In this document: piece by piece, positions 54,601-62,065 of the stretch
How positions within the stretch are numbered: position 1 is the first letter of the stretch
Layout: the number at the start of each line of letters is the position of its first letter
Assembly: GCA_963804045.1 (NCBI GenBank)
Contig: CAWDOR010000036.1
Location: 1-64,000 of the forward strand
DNA length: 64,000 nt
Source: Rhodoblastus sp963804045
Lineage (GTDB): Bacteria; Pseudomonadota; Alphaproteobacteria; Rhizobiales; Beijerinckiaceae
Direction: 5' to 3'
Notes under the pieces: generated by a model
What the model was told of the DNA's origin: nothing
Seen by the model: the letters and a program-made list of their open reading frames with translations, nothing else
Databases searched by the model: none
Program-made: the position numbers and the translations under genes

Positions 54601-54636
54601 ACTGGCGGGACCCGGCTACGGACCGCCCGAGGGTGA
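51631..54636 (+). CDS. eCIS DUF4157 (HExxH) core protein, putative cargo
   Basis: A 1001-aa protein with a DUF4157 domain, the commonest marker of proteins linked to eCIS loci. Layout: Ala/Pro-rich N-terminus, a DPG repeat (residues 83-150), DUF4157 (about 175-250) with HGFGQSLHGVRVHGG, AYTEGERITLGHG and the zinc motif MAHETAHVIQN (His240, Glu241, His244). A long region of amphipathic helices follows (residues about 315-890: VQDYVDKALDKAINFIIGKA and similar), of pore- or membrane-active appearance. The frame stops at 54636, but the next frame continues without a break, so a one-base indel near 54570 is likely. GC content falls after about 54450. Confidence 0.86.
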   Translation: MSGPAPLRPKSAPAPAEIRRAPLGLASSPSAQSLSASVKLGGAHDAEEHEADAAASTIASGGRHRVGDPGGAGFLRAEASPKILDPGSRLLDPGASGRVRSAPAEKILDPGASGRIRSSPAEKLADPGSKLLDPGSKPLDPAASGQIRRLSAPDGWLARDRAKAAAKVEQARHTGSRPLPETVRARLEHGFGQSLHGVRVHGGPTARAAASAIGARAYTEGERITLGHGQSEHDLRLMAHETAHVIQNRRAAGVFRPLPAEPGPARAESEEKKPGLLRRAAAALGLTARPAPAPEPMRAAAAPDTGVRATAEVAGPIRRLSFDDALDEIADKANFIPGFRLLTVILGKNPINGAAVERDGANILRAAIDFLPGGDLIVRALDKYGVIDKAGAFIDAQVKSLGLAASALRDALMDFLHSLSWSDIFDLGGVWDRAKAIFTAPIDKIKAFFVGVAEAVIQFIKDAILKPLAALASKTPAWDILCAILGKDPISGDAASPLGDAIVGGLLKMAGQEEVWQNIVKSGAKGRIIAWVGTNIAALKGFVQEIPSLFINALKAFKIDSLLDLPGAFGKVIGIFGDFAGRFISWVGTAVWELLKIVFDVVSPGAWAYIQKTGAALKNILKNPLPFVKNLVAAAKLGLSNFADNIGEHLKTALLDWLTGSLPGVYIPKAFSLAEFGKLALSVLGITWTQIRGKIVKALGPKGELIMTGLEKAFVVIKALRDGGPAAAWEAIKEQLSNLKDMLVDGIIGFVTDTIVKKAIPKLVAMFIPGAGFISAIISIYDTVKSFIAQVQKIAAAVKAFVDGIVAIAAGQIAGAAKKVESSLANALSIAIGLLAGFLGLGNVAEKIRGVIKKVQDYVDKALDKAINFIIGKAKALFAKLFSGKKDERTDEEKQKDLEKAVAAIKPQADALLATNPSKKKLGAQLSKWKTQYRLTALTMEGADITAKINPDKSVTQKEDKKVGLMIEPILVQAEADYMTSPARSAGNRGTGGTRLRTARG
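51877..52080 (+). repeat. DPG coding repeat in the DUF4157 protein
   Basis: Residues 83-150 are built from two unit types sharing the core L-D-P-G: a 7-residue unit (LLDPGSK) and a 17-residue unit (LLDPGASGRVRSAPAEK). They occur as short-long-long-short-short-degenerate. The DNA units are also near-identical (TCGACCCCGGGTCGA core). Confidence 0.8.
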
Positions 54637-54652
54637 GGAAATTTACGGGGCC

Positions 54653-55429
54653 ATGGCGCAAGTCGGCAATCGTCCTGAACCGTCGCCCGAGGCCCAACGC
54701 ATTCTGGATTATCGCGCTATGCAGGCGGACCCCAGCTCGGCCCCCTCGCCAAGCGAATTTCAGCCGACTGCGTTAGGCGCCGAAGTTCGTTATGGAGACC
54801 CAAGAACGCCCGAAGATTTCACGCTCTCGACGACATTCGTCAAGACGCCGCGCGGCGAAGAGAGTTATAGAAATATGCCTGCTGTCGCCAACGTGCCTTA
54901 CGATCAATTGGCTCCGCGCCATCAAGAATTGCTGGCGCTGGAACAAGCGCGTTCGAATGGCATGGCGACCGCGATGCAGACCGCGCGCGGCTTGCGCGAT
55001 GCCGGTCTCATAACGACGGATCAAATGTTGCGCGGCGATTTTAATCCCATGGCCCCTAAGGGAACCGCCGGCAAGGCCAGAAAAGACAGTTTTGGCGACA
55101 TTCCCAAGGACCGTTCATGGTCGCCGGGACAGCCAAAGCCGGATACAGCGGCCTCCGCGAAAAAAGGCAAACCGACTGGCAGCAAGCGTCACATTGGCAT
55201 AGGAGCGATTTTCCGCGAATTGCGCGGATTGCTTAATCTTCCTGAAAATGAAGTCGTCAGCAAACCGGGCGGCGCTTCGCTTCTCGACCTTGCGAAGGCG
55301 GTCGAGGCCTGGTTCAAGGCGTCCATGCCGCAGAAGGGAGAAAAACTTGACAACGACAAGGTCGAAAGTTTGGCTCTCAGCCTGAAGCAACGGTTTATCG
55401 GTTTCCTCAATGAGAGGCTGAACAAATGA
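54653..55429 (+). CDS. Cargo tip: continuation of the DUF4157 protein or separate small effector
   Basis: A 258-aa frame (from ATG 54653) of unknown family. Reading the same frame upstream gives an ordinary protein sequence back to 54569 (GPQETEELAGPGYGPPEGEE), and deleting one T of ACTTCTCC at 54569-54576 would fuse it to the DUF4157 frame, making a chain of about 1265 aa. Alternatively it is a separate gene coupled through GTGAGG at the previous stop. Its end is helical (HIGIGAIFRELRGLLNLPEN, SLKQRFIGFLNERLNK). Codon use is less GC-rich than the rest of the cluster. It overlaps the next gene by ATGA. Confidence 0.6.
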   Translation: MAQVGNRPEPSPEAQRILDYRAMQADPSSAPSPSEFQPTALGAEVRYGDPRTPEDFTLSTTFVKTPRGEESYRNMPAVANVPYDQLAPRHQELLALEQARSNGMATAMQTARGLRDAGLITTDQMLRGDFNPMAPKGTAGKARKDSFGDIPKDRSWSPGQPKPDTAASAKKGKPTGSKRHIGIGAIFRELRGLLNLPENEVVSKPGGASLLDLAKAVEAWFKASMPQKGEKLDNDKVESLALSLKQRFIGFLNERLNK

Positions 55430-56031
55430 TTTTCGACGCCGGCAGCCGACCCTATTCCCTGCGCGCAGTCCTGGCGGAGGACGGGACGCCGCATGCTTGC
55501 GCGCGTCGGATCGGCGGCTTTGTCGAGCAAAGTTTCGGCAAATCCGGAATTAATTTCGAACTGCCGATTTTCAGCGAAGATCGACCGAATTTTCTTCGGT
55601 GGTCCTGGCAGAAACCGGAGTTTCCCGTTTGGGTTCAGCTGGTGGACGATCAAGAAGGCGAAGTGCGCTGGATCACGCTGCAAAGCGCCGAAATCGCGAA
55701 ACTCGAACAATTCGGCGAGGATTTTTTACGAAACCTCAAAATCAAATCGCTCGAACAATTGATCGGTGAAACGTCTTCTTCCAAACCGACGTCATATACT
55801 CGCCTCGCCCTGGGCGTGAATGGCGCGCCCCGCGAGGACATCGTCCGAATTCTGGCCCTCGGTCTCGCCGATCAGAATGTGGAAACGCGACGTCGCGCAG
55901 GCGAAGCCGTTTTCATTCTGAACTGGCATCAATTTCGACCCTATGTCGAAATGGCTTGGCAGCGGGAAATCATCCCGGCGGTCAAAGCGGGCCTAGCGGC
56001 ATGGCTGCAACGCGATGCGGCCAATAGCTAA
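55426..56031 (+). CDS. Small cytoplasmic protein, candidate immunity or chaperone partner
   Basis: A 201-aa protein without known motifs, signal peptide or membrane segment; last plus-strand gene of the cluster and coupled to the previous one by ATGA. The N-terminal half is beta-rich with aromatic residues (RWSWQKPEFPVWVQLVDDQE). The C-terminal half looks like two helical HEAT-type hairpins (DIVRILALGLADQNVETRRR, AGEAVFILNWHQ). Its position directly behind a cargo tip fits an immunity protein or loading chaperone; sequence alone does not prove it. It ends convergently on the glycosyltransferase gene with a 4-base overlap. Confidence 0.62.
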   Translation: MIFDAGSRPYSLRAVLAEDGTPHACARRIGGFVEQSFGKSGINFELPIFSEDRPNFLRWSWQKPEFPVWVQLVDDQEGEVRWITLQSAEIAKLEQFGEDFLRNLKIKSLEQLIGETSSSKPTSYTRLALGVNGAPREDIVRILALGLADQNVETRRRAGEAVFILNWHQFRPYVEMAWQREIIPAVKAGLAAWLQRDAANS

Positions 56032-56945
56032 TTTGAAACGAACGGCTCATCCCCCCGCCGCGTCGTCTCGCTCACCGTGCGGGCGCGGAAATCAAGCCCC
56101 GCAAAGGCCTCGTAATCCGCCAGACTCCGCACAACGCCGCAGCCGAACCTGCCTTGCTCGCCCTCGAGAAACAGCCGTTGCAATTTCCGCCGGCTTAAAG
56201 CATCGCGTTCGAACCATTCGGTGCTTGCCCCGTTTGCGCGCTGGTGGTCGCCCCAATGTTTGGCCCGGTCGAGGCGGCCGTAATGGTGCCAGAGAATGTG
56301 CCGCGAGGGGTGGAACAGATCGTAGCCGTGGGTGAAGGCGCGCAAGGCGAGGGAAATTTCCTCGCCGTGGAAATAAAGCTCGGGATCGTAGGGAACGTCC
56401 AAAACAAAACTTCCCGGCGCGAACAGGAAATGGGCGGAAAGAAATCTTGCGCGAAACGGTCGTTTTTCCCTGTTCGGGTCGAGATAGGCCGCGCCCTGGT
56501 ACAAGATGCCGTCATCGTCGAAACGGTCGAAGGTGATATGCGTCGGCGCGCCGGGCGGGGGCGGGCCCGGCGGCTCATAGGGGGCGGCGCCGGCCGTCAG
56601 CAAAGGTTTGGCGACGCCGGTCGCCTCGGCCTCGGCGAGCAGCAGCGCGTCCCAGTTTTCGGCGAAGCGGTGGTGGGAATCGATTTGCAGAAACCAGTCC
56701 TCGCCCTCCCATAATTTCATCACCTCGGCCCGCGCCCAGCAGGCGCCCCGGCTTTCGCGCCAGTCGAGGCCGATCAGCCGCAGCCGGCAGGCCGAAAATT
56801 CCGCTGGCGGCGTCTCCTCGGGCCCATGCTGCCAGCAGACGCCAAATGTGAGATTTTCCGGATGGGCCGCCTTGGCGCGCGCATCGGCGAGCGTGGGGCC
56901 GAGTTCGGAGTTGCGATAGGCGGCGATGGAAATGAAAATCCGCAT
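56028..56945 (-). CDS. GlcNAc-type protein glycosyltransferase (GT60-like, Skp1 GnT1-related)
   Basis: A 305-aa GT-A enzyme of the 'Glycosyltransferase (GlcNAc)' family, whose characterised eukaryotic members transfer GlcNAc to hydroxyproline or Ser/Thr of proteins. The signature opening is MRIFISIAAYRNSELGPTLA, then DWFLQIDSHHRFAENWDALL with a DSHH variant of the DxD metal motif, and YDPELYFHGEEISLALRAFT. I chose ATG 56945 because the family always begins there; the frame to 57077 is an artefact. It is convergent with the injection system operon (4-base overlap) and divergent from dapD. Ser/Pro-rich eCIS proteins are plausible acceptors, by proximity only. Confidence 0.82.
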   Translation of the reverse strand: MRIFISIAAYRNSELGPTLADARAKAAHPENLTFGVCWQHGPEETPPAEFSACRLRLIGLDWRESRGACWARAEVMKLWEGEDWFLQIDSHHRFAENWDALLLAEAEATGVAKPLLTAGAAPYEPPGPPPPGAPTHITFDRFDDDGILYQGAAYLDPNREKRPFRARFLSAHFLFAPGSFVLDVPYDPELYFHGEEISLALRAFTHGYDLFHPSRHILWHHYGRLDRAKHWGDHQRANGASTEWFERDALSRRKLQRLFLEGEQGRFGCGVVRSLADYEAFAGLDFRARTVSETTRRGDEPFVSN

Positions 56946-57103
56946 GAAACCCGAGCCTTGTCGGAGCCGACGGCAGGATACAGCAAAACAGCATGCGGAA
57001 CAGTCGCCGCATGGACGCGAATTCGCGACCATTTCACCGGTCAACCTTGACATAACCGCGGCAAAAACCGAAACCAAAGTCAGAAACTGACAGGGGAACG
57101 CCC

Positions 57104-57958
57104 ATGCCGCATGCGCTTGCGACCATTATCGACGCCGCTTTTGAAGATCGCCTGAAAATCAACGCCGAAACCGGCGGCGACATCCGGCACGCGGTGGAGT
57201 TCGCCCTGCACCTGCTCGATTCCGGCAAGCTGCGCGTCGCCGAGAAAATCCCGGGGGCGTCGGGCAAGGACGGCTGGAAGGTCAATCAATGGCTGAAAAA
57301 GGCCGTGCTGCTGTCGTTCCGCCTCAATGACATGTCGGTGATTCCCGGCGGTCCCGACGGCGCCACCTGGTATGACAAGGTGCCCTCCAAATTCGAGGGC
57401 TGGGGCGCCAAGGATCATTCCGCCGCCGGCTTCCGCTCGGTGCCCGGCTGCATCGTCCGCCGCTCCGCCTATATCGCGCCGGGCGTGGTGCTGATGCCCT
57501 GTTTCGTCAATCTCGGCGCCTTTGTCGACACCGCGACCATGGTCGACACCTGGGCGACGGTCGGCTCCTGCGCCCAGATCGGCAAGAATGTCCATCTTTC
57601 CGGCGGCGTCGGCATTGGCGGCGTGCTCGAGCCGCTGCAGGCCGGACCGACCATCATCGAGGACAATTGCTTCATCGGCGCCCGCTCGGAAGTCGTGGAA
57701 GGCGTGGTGATCGGCGAGGGTTCGGTGCTGGCCATGGGCGTCTATATCGGCGCCTCCACTAAGATCATCGACCGCGCCACGGGCCAGGTCCATGTCGGCT
57801 ATGTCCCGCCCTATTCTGTGGTGGTGTCAGGCAATCTGCCGGGCAAGCCGCTGCCCGACGGAACGCCGGGGCCCTCGACCTATTGCGCCGTCATCGTCAA
57901 GACCGTGGACGCCCAGACCCGCTCCAAGACCGGCATCAACGAGCTTTTGCGCGATTGA
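57104..57958 (+). CDS. dapD: 2,3,4,5-tetrahydropyridine-2,6-dicarboxylate N-succinyltransferase
   Basis: A 284-aa left-handed beta-helix acyltransferase of the lysine and meso-diaminopimelate pathway. Family stretches are SFRLNDMSVIPGGPDGATWY, VPGCIVRRSAYIAPGVVLMP, FVNLGAFVDTATMVDTWATV, GGVGIGGVLEPLQAGPTIIE and the end TRSKTGINELLRD. Hexapeptide repeats run from about residue 115 to 235. A good ribosome binding site (AGGGGAA) precedes ATG 57104. dapE follows after one base. Confidence 0.97.
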   Translation: MPHALATIIDAAFEDRLKINAETGGDIRHAVEFALHLLDSGKLRVAEKIPGASGKDGWKVNQWLKKAVLLSFRLNDMSVIPGGPDGATWYDKVPSKFEGWGAKDHSAAGFRSVPGCIVRRSAYIAPGVVLMPCFVNLGAFVDTATMVDTWATVGSCAQIGKNVHLSGGVGIGGVLEPLQAGPTIIEDNCFIGARSEVVEGVVIGEGSVLAMGVYIGASTKIIDRATGQVHVGYVPPYSVVVSGNLPGKPLPDGTPGPSTYCAVIVKTVDAQTRSKTGINELLRD

Positions 57959-57959
57959 G

Positions 57960-59113
57960 ATGAACGAGCTTAGCCCCGGCGTCGCGCTGACCCGCGATCT
58001 GATTCGAAAAGCCTCGGTGACCCCCGCCGACGCCGGCGCGCTCGACATTTTGCAAAAAACCTTGGAAGCGGCGGGTTTTTCCTGCCGCCGCCTGCCGTTT
58101 TCCGAGCCTGATACCCCCGACATCGACAATCTCTACGCGCGGATCGGCCAGGAAAAACCCTATCTGATCTTCGCCGGCCATACCGATGTCGTGCCGCCGG
58201 GCGACGCTTCCAAATGGCGGAGCGATCCTTTCGCCGGGGAGATCGTCGATGGCGAAATTCTCGGCCGGGCGCCGCCGACATGAAGGGCGGGATCGCCGCC
58301 TTCGTCGCCGCCGCCCTGGATTATCTGGCGAAAAACCCGCTCAAAGGCTCGATCGGCTTTCTCATCACCGGCGACGAGGAAGGGCCGGCCATCAATGGCA
58401 CGGCCAAAATGCTCGCCTGGATGAAAGAACAGGGCGAACAGTTCGATCATTGCATCGTCGGCGAGCCCACCAATCCCAATGAACTCGGCGACATGATCAA
58501 GGTCGGGCGGCGCGGCTCGCTCAATGGCCGGCTGCGCGTGATCGGCCAGCAGGGCCATGTCGCCTATCCCCAGCGCGCCGACAATCCCGTGGGTCATGTG
58601 CTGGCGCTGTGCGAAGCCTTGAAGGCGACGCCGCTCGACGCGGGCACGGACTGGTTCGACGCCTCCAATCTGGAAATCACCTCGATCGACATCGGCAATG
58701 CCGCGACCAATGTCATTCCCGGCGAGGCCCGGGTGCGCTTCAATGTGCGTTTCAACGACAAATGGACGCCGGACACGCTGAAGGCCGAGATTTCGCGCCG
58801 GTTGGAAAGCGTCCGCCCGGCGGAAAAATTCTCGCTGGACTTCGACCCTTGCAACGCGGTGTCCTTCATCACCGCGCCGGACGCCTTCACCGAACTGGTC
58901 GCCGGCGCGATCCAGGCCGAAACCGGCAAAAACCCGGAGTTTTCCACCTCGGGCGGCACCTCCGACGCGCGTTTCATCGCCCAATATGGCAAGGTTCTGG
59001 AATTCGGCCTGGTCGGCAAGACCATGCACCAGATCGACGAGCGCGCGCCCCTGGCCGATATCGACGCGCTCACCCGGATTTACGGGCGCATTCTCCACGC
59101 CTATTTCGGCTGA
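57960..59113 (+). pseudogene. dapE: Succinyl-diaminopimelate desuccinylase, interrupted by one-base frameshift
   Basis: M20 zinc peptidase-like enzyme, next step after DapD. The first frame starts at ATG 57960 (MNELSPGVALTRDLIRKASV) and carries the metal motif LIFAGHTDVVPPGD, then breaks after DGEILGR. The family sequence DGEILGRGAADMKGGIAAFV would require one more G in the GGG run at 58267-58269. The second frame then continues perfectly (ITGDEEGPAINGTAKML, CIVGEPTNP, STSGGTSDARFIAQYG) to 59113. Full length would be about 384 aa, normal. As the gene is normally essential, a sequencing deletion is the likeliest explanation. Confidence 0.9.
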
Positions 59114-59184
59114 GGGCCGCCGCGCTCCATTGCCGGCGCCAAACCCGTCGCTAAACTGTCTTGCGGCGATTCGGCGGGGAAAGC

Positions 59185-60567
59185 ATGGTTTGGCGGCGGA
59201 ACAGGCGGGCGAGGCGGGCGGTGTTTTTCGCCGCGGCTCTGCTGTGTCGCGCCGCGCCCGCCGTCGCGCAAAACCCGCCGGCCGCCGGACAAAGCCCGGC
59301 GGGGGAGTTGCGGCTTTCCGAGCCCAAATCCGGCGATCTTGAAAAACAGCGGGCCGAATTCCAAGGCGTGCAGGACACGTTGGCGCAATCGGAGGCGCAG
59401 CGCAAAAAAATCCAGGCCGAAATCGATTCGTTCCAGAATGACCGGGCCAAGCTGACGGCGGCGCTGATCGACGCCAGGCAAAAGATCGACGCGGCGGAAA
59501 ACGCCGCTTCGGCCGCCGAGGAGCGGTTGACGACGCTGGCGGCGTCCGAGGCCGCGATCCGCAAATCTCTGGACGGGCGTCGCGAAATTCTCGGCTCCGT
59601 GCTCGCCGCCTTGCAGCGCATGGGGCGAAAGCCGCCGCCGGCCCTGCTGACCCAGCCGGAGGATGTGCTGCGCGCCATCCGCGCCTCCATGCTGCTTGGC
59701 GCGGTCCTGCCGCAATTACGCGCGGAAACCGAGGCCTTGGCCAGCGATTTGCAGGATCTGGTCAGCCTGCGCGCCTCCATCGTCGCGGAAAAGGCCAAGC
59801 TGGCGCAGGAGGTCGAGACCCGGCGCAACGAGCGGGCGCGGCTCGAGGCGCTGGTCGCGGCGCGGCAGAAGGCGATTGGCGAGGCGCAGGAGGCCCTGGC
59901 GGCGGAAAGCCGCCGCGCCGAAATTTTGGCGGGACAGGCCGCCAATCTGCGCGATCTCATCGGAAAAATGGAAAGCGAACTGGCCAGCGCCCGCGCGGCG
60001 GCGGAAAAGGCGCGGCAGGCCGACGCCGCGCAGGCGAAACAGAGCGAGCAGGAGGTCGAGGAGGCCAGAAAGAAATTCGCCAGCCTGCCGCAGCGCGATC
60101 CGGCGCGGCTGACGCCGGCGATCGCCTTCGCCGAGGCCAAGGGCCTGCTGTCGCTGCCCGCCAACGGGTCGGTGATCAAATATTTCGGCGCGCCCAGCGA
60201 TTTTGGCGGCGCCGAAAAGGGACTTTCGCTGGCGACAAGGCCGCAGGCCATTGTTTCGTCGCCTTGCGATGGCTATATCGCCTTCGCCGGCCCGTGGCGG
60301 AGCTATGGACAGCTCTTGATCGTCAACGCCGGCGGCGGCTACTATGTGGTCTTGGCCGGATTGGCGCGAGTCGATGTCGCGGTCGGGCAGTTTGTTCTCG
60401 CCGGCGAACCGGTCGGGTCGATGGGCGACGGCGCGGCGAAAACCGCGGCGACAATCGCCATTGGCGCGGCGCAGCCGGTGCTGTATGTCGAGTTTCGCAA
60501 GGACGGGGCGGCTATCGATCCGGGGCCCTGGTGGGCCAAATCGGACAATATGAGGGTTCGCGGATAA
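59185..60567 (+). CDS. Murein hydrolase activator EnvC-like (degenerate M23)
   Basis: A 460-aa periplasmic protein. The signal peptide follows a basic start (MVWRRNRRARRAVFFAAALL, ending near AVAQ), then a long coiled coil (about residues 45-300) and a C-terminal LytM/M23 domain. The usual metal ligands are absent: KGLSLATRP stands where H-x-G-I-D is expected, and YYVVLAGLARVDV where the H-x-H motif is, so it should activate an amidase rather than cut peptidoglycan. ATG 59185 with GGGGAAAG upstream was chosen over TTG 59161. It is coupled to ctpA by a TAATG overlap. Confidence 0.85.
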   Translation: MVWRRNRRARRAVFFAAALLCRAAPAVAQNPPAAGQSPAGELRLSEPKSGDLEKQRAEFQGVQDTLAQSEAQRKKIQAEIDSFQNDRAKLTAALIDARQKIDAAENAASAAEERLTTLAASEAAIRKSLDGRREILGSVLAALQRMGRKPPPALLTQPEDVLRAIRASMLLGAVLPQLRAETEALASDLQDLVSLRASIVAEKAKLAQEVETRRNERARLEALVAARQKAIGEAQEALAAESRRAEILAGQAANLRDLIGKMESELASARAAAEKARQADAAQAKQSEQEVEEARKKFASLPQRDPARLTPAIAFAEAKGLLSLPANGSVIKYFGAPSDFGGAEKGLSLATRPQAIVSSPCDGYIAFAGPWRSYGQLLIVNAGGGYYVVLAGLARVDVAVGQFVLAGEPVGSMGDGAAKTAATIAIGAAQPVLYVEFRKDGAAIDPGPWWAKSDNMRVRG

Positions 60568-62048
60568 TGCGCAAAACATCTTTGGTCATGCTGGGCATGG
60601 TTCTCGGCGCCTCCGCCGCGACGATCGGGCTGCGCGCGCCGCTGACGCCGCCAGGCGCCCATGCCGCCGCCTCCGACGTCTATCGCAGCCTGAATCTGTT
60701 CGGCGATGTCTTCGAAAAAGTCCGCACCGACTATGTGGAAAAGCCCGACGACAAGAAAATGGTCGAGGCGGCGGTCTCGGGCATGCTGACTTCGCTCGAT
60801 CCGCATAGCTCCTATATGGACGCGAAAAGTTTTACGGACATGCAGGTGCAGACCCGCGGCTCCTTCGGCGGCCTGGGCATAGAGGTCATGCAGGAAGACG
60901 GTTTCGTCAAGGTGGTCGCGCCCATCGACGACACGCCCGCCTCCAAGGCCGGCGTGCTCTCCGGCGACCTGATCACCGCCATCGACGGCGAGAATGTGCA
61001 GGGCATGAGCCTCAATCAGGCCGTGGACAAGATGCGCGGCGACGTCAACACCAATGTCAAGCTGACCATCGTGCGCGGTCCGAAAAAGGACAAGCTCGAC
61101 ATCACCCTGACCCGCGCCGTCATCCAGATCAAATCGGTGCGTTCGCATGTCGAAGGCTCCGACATCGGCTATATCCGCATCACCCAGTTCACCGAACAGA
61201 CCTATGACGGCCTCAAGGAGGCGATGCAGAAGATCCAGAAGGATATCGCCAGCGACAAGTTCAAGGGCTATATCGTCGATCTCCGCAACAATCCCGGCGG
61301 CTTGCTCGACCAGTCGGTGGCGGTGGTCAACGCCTTCATCGACCATGGCGAAATCGTTTCCACGCGCGGCCGCAACGCCGACGAAACCCAGCGCTACAAC
61401 GCCCGGCCGATCGACCTGTCCAAGGGCAAGCCAGTGGTGGTGCTGATCAATGGCGGCTCGGCCTCGGCCTCGGAAATCGTCTCCGGCGCGCTGCAGGACC
61501 ACAAGCGCGCCACGCTGATCGGCACGCGCAGCTTCGGCAAGGGCTCGGTGCAGACCATCATTCCGCTCGGCCAGAACAATGGCGCGCTGCGCCTGACCAC
61601 GGCGCGCTATTACACGCCTTCGGGCCGCTCGATCCAGGCCAAGGGAATCGAGCCGGACATCGAGGTGCTCGAGGACGTGCCGGACGATCTGAAGGGCAAG
61701 GACAAGACCGAGGGCGAAGCCTCGCTCAAGGGCCATCTGAAGAATGGCGACGACGAAGGCCATGGCTCGCAGGCCTATGTGCCGCCGGACGCCGCCAAGG
61801 ACAAGGCGCTGCACGCGGCGCTCGACCTGCTGCGCGGCGTCAAGACCGTCGAGGCGCTCAAGGCGGAGAACGCCCAGACGCAGGCCAAGGCCGAGATCAA
61901 GAGCGACGCCGCCAAGCCTGACGCGGTCAAGGCCGACGCGGCCAAACCCGACGCCGTCAAGCCTGCCGAGGGCGCTGTTCCCACGCCCAGCGTCGGCCCG
62001 CAAGGCGAGCCGGTGCTCAAGCAGGGCCCGGCGTCTCAGGAAAAATAA
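60567..62048 (+). CDS. ctpA: Carboxy-terminal processing protease (S41)
   Basis: A 493-aa periplasmic serine protease of the CtpA/Prc family. It has an N-terminal signal (about residues 1-33, ending AHAAAS), a PDZ domain (SFGGLGIEVMQEDGFVKVVA to about residue 170) and the S41 core with RNNPGGLLDQSVAVVNAFI, the serine motif INGGSASASEIVSGAL and the lysine motif GTRSFGKGSVQTI. The last 60 residues are a Lys/Ala/Asp/Pro repeat (AAKPDAVKADAAKPDAVKP), a charged tail seen in Rhizobiales homologs. It shares an operon with the EnvC-like activator, a pairing linked to peptidoglycan turnover. Confidence 0.95.
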   Translation: MRKTSLVMLGMVLGASAATIGLRAPLTPPGAHAAASDVYRSLNLFGDVFEKVRTDYVEKPDDKKMVEAAVSGMLTSLDPHSSYMDAKSFTDMQVQTRGSFGGLGIEVMQEDGFVKVVAPIDDTPASKAGVLSGDLITAIDGENVQGMSLNQAVDKMRGDVNTNVKLTIVRGPKKDKLDITLTRAVIQIKSVRSHVEGSDIGYIRITQFTEQTYDGLKEAMQKIQKDIASDKFKGYIVDLRNNPGGLLDQSVAVVNAFIDHGEIVSTRGRNADETQRYNARPIDLSKGKPVVVLINGGSASASEIVSGALQDHKRATLIGTRSFGKGSVQTIIPLGQNNGALRLTTARYYTPSGRSIQAKGIEPDIEVLEDVPDDLKGKDKTEGEASLKGHLKNGDDEGHGSQAYVPPDAAKDKALHAALDLLRGVKTVEALKAENAQTQAKAEIKSDAAKPDAVKADAAKPDAVKPAEGAVPTPSVGPQGEPVLKQGPASQEK

Positions 62049-62065
62049 GCCTGCCAATATTTTCG

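Noticed and set aside
26385..56031. Prophage or T6SS interpretation
   Set aside because: No capsid, portal, terminase, holin or integrase genes and no TssJ, TssL, TssM or ClpV genes; presence of DUF4255, CIS_tube-like and DUF4157 proteins points to eCIS.
58255..58275. Programmed frameshift in dapE
   Set aside because: The site has no classical slippery heptamer and DapE homologs are not known to use recoding; a missing base is simpler.
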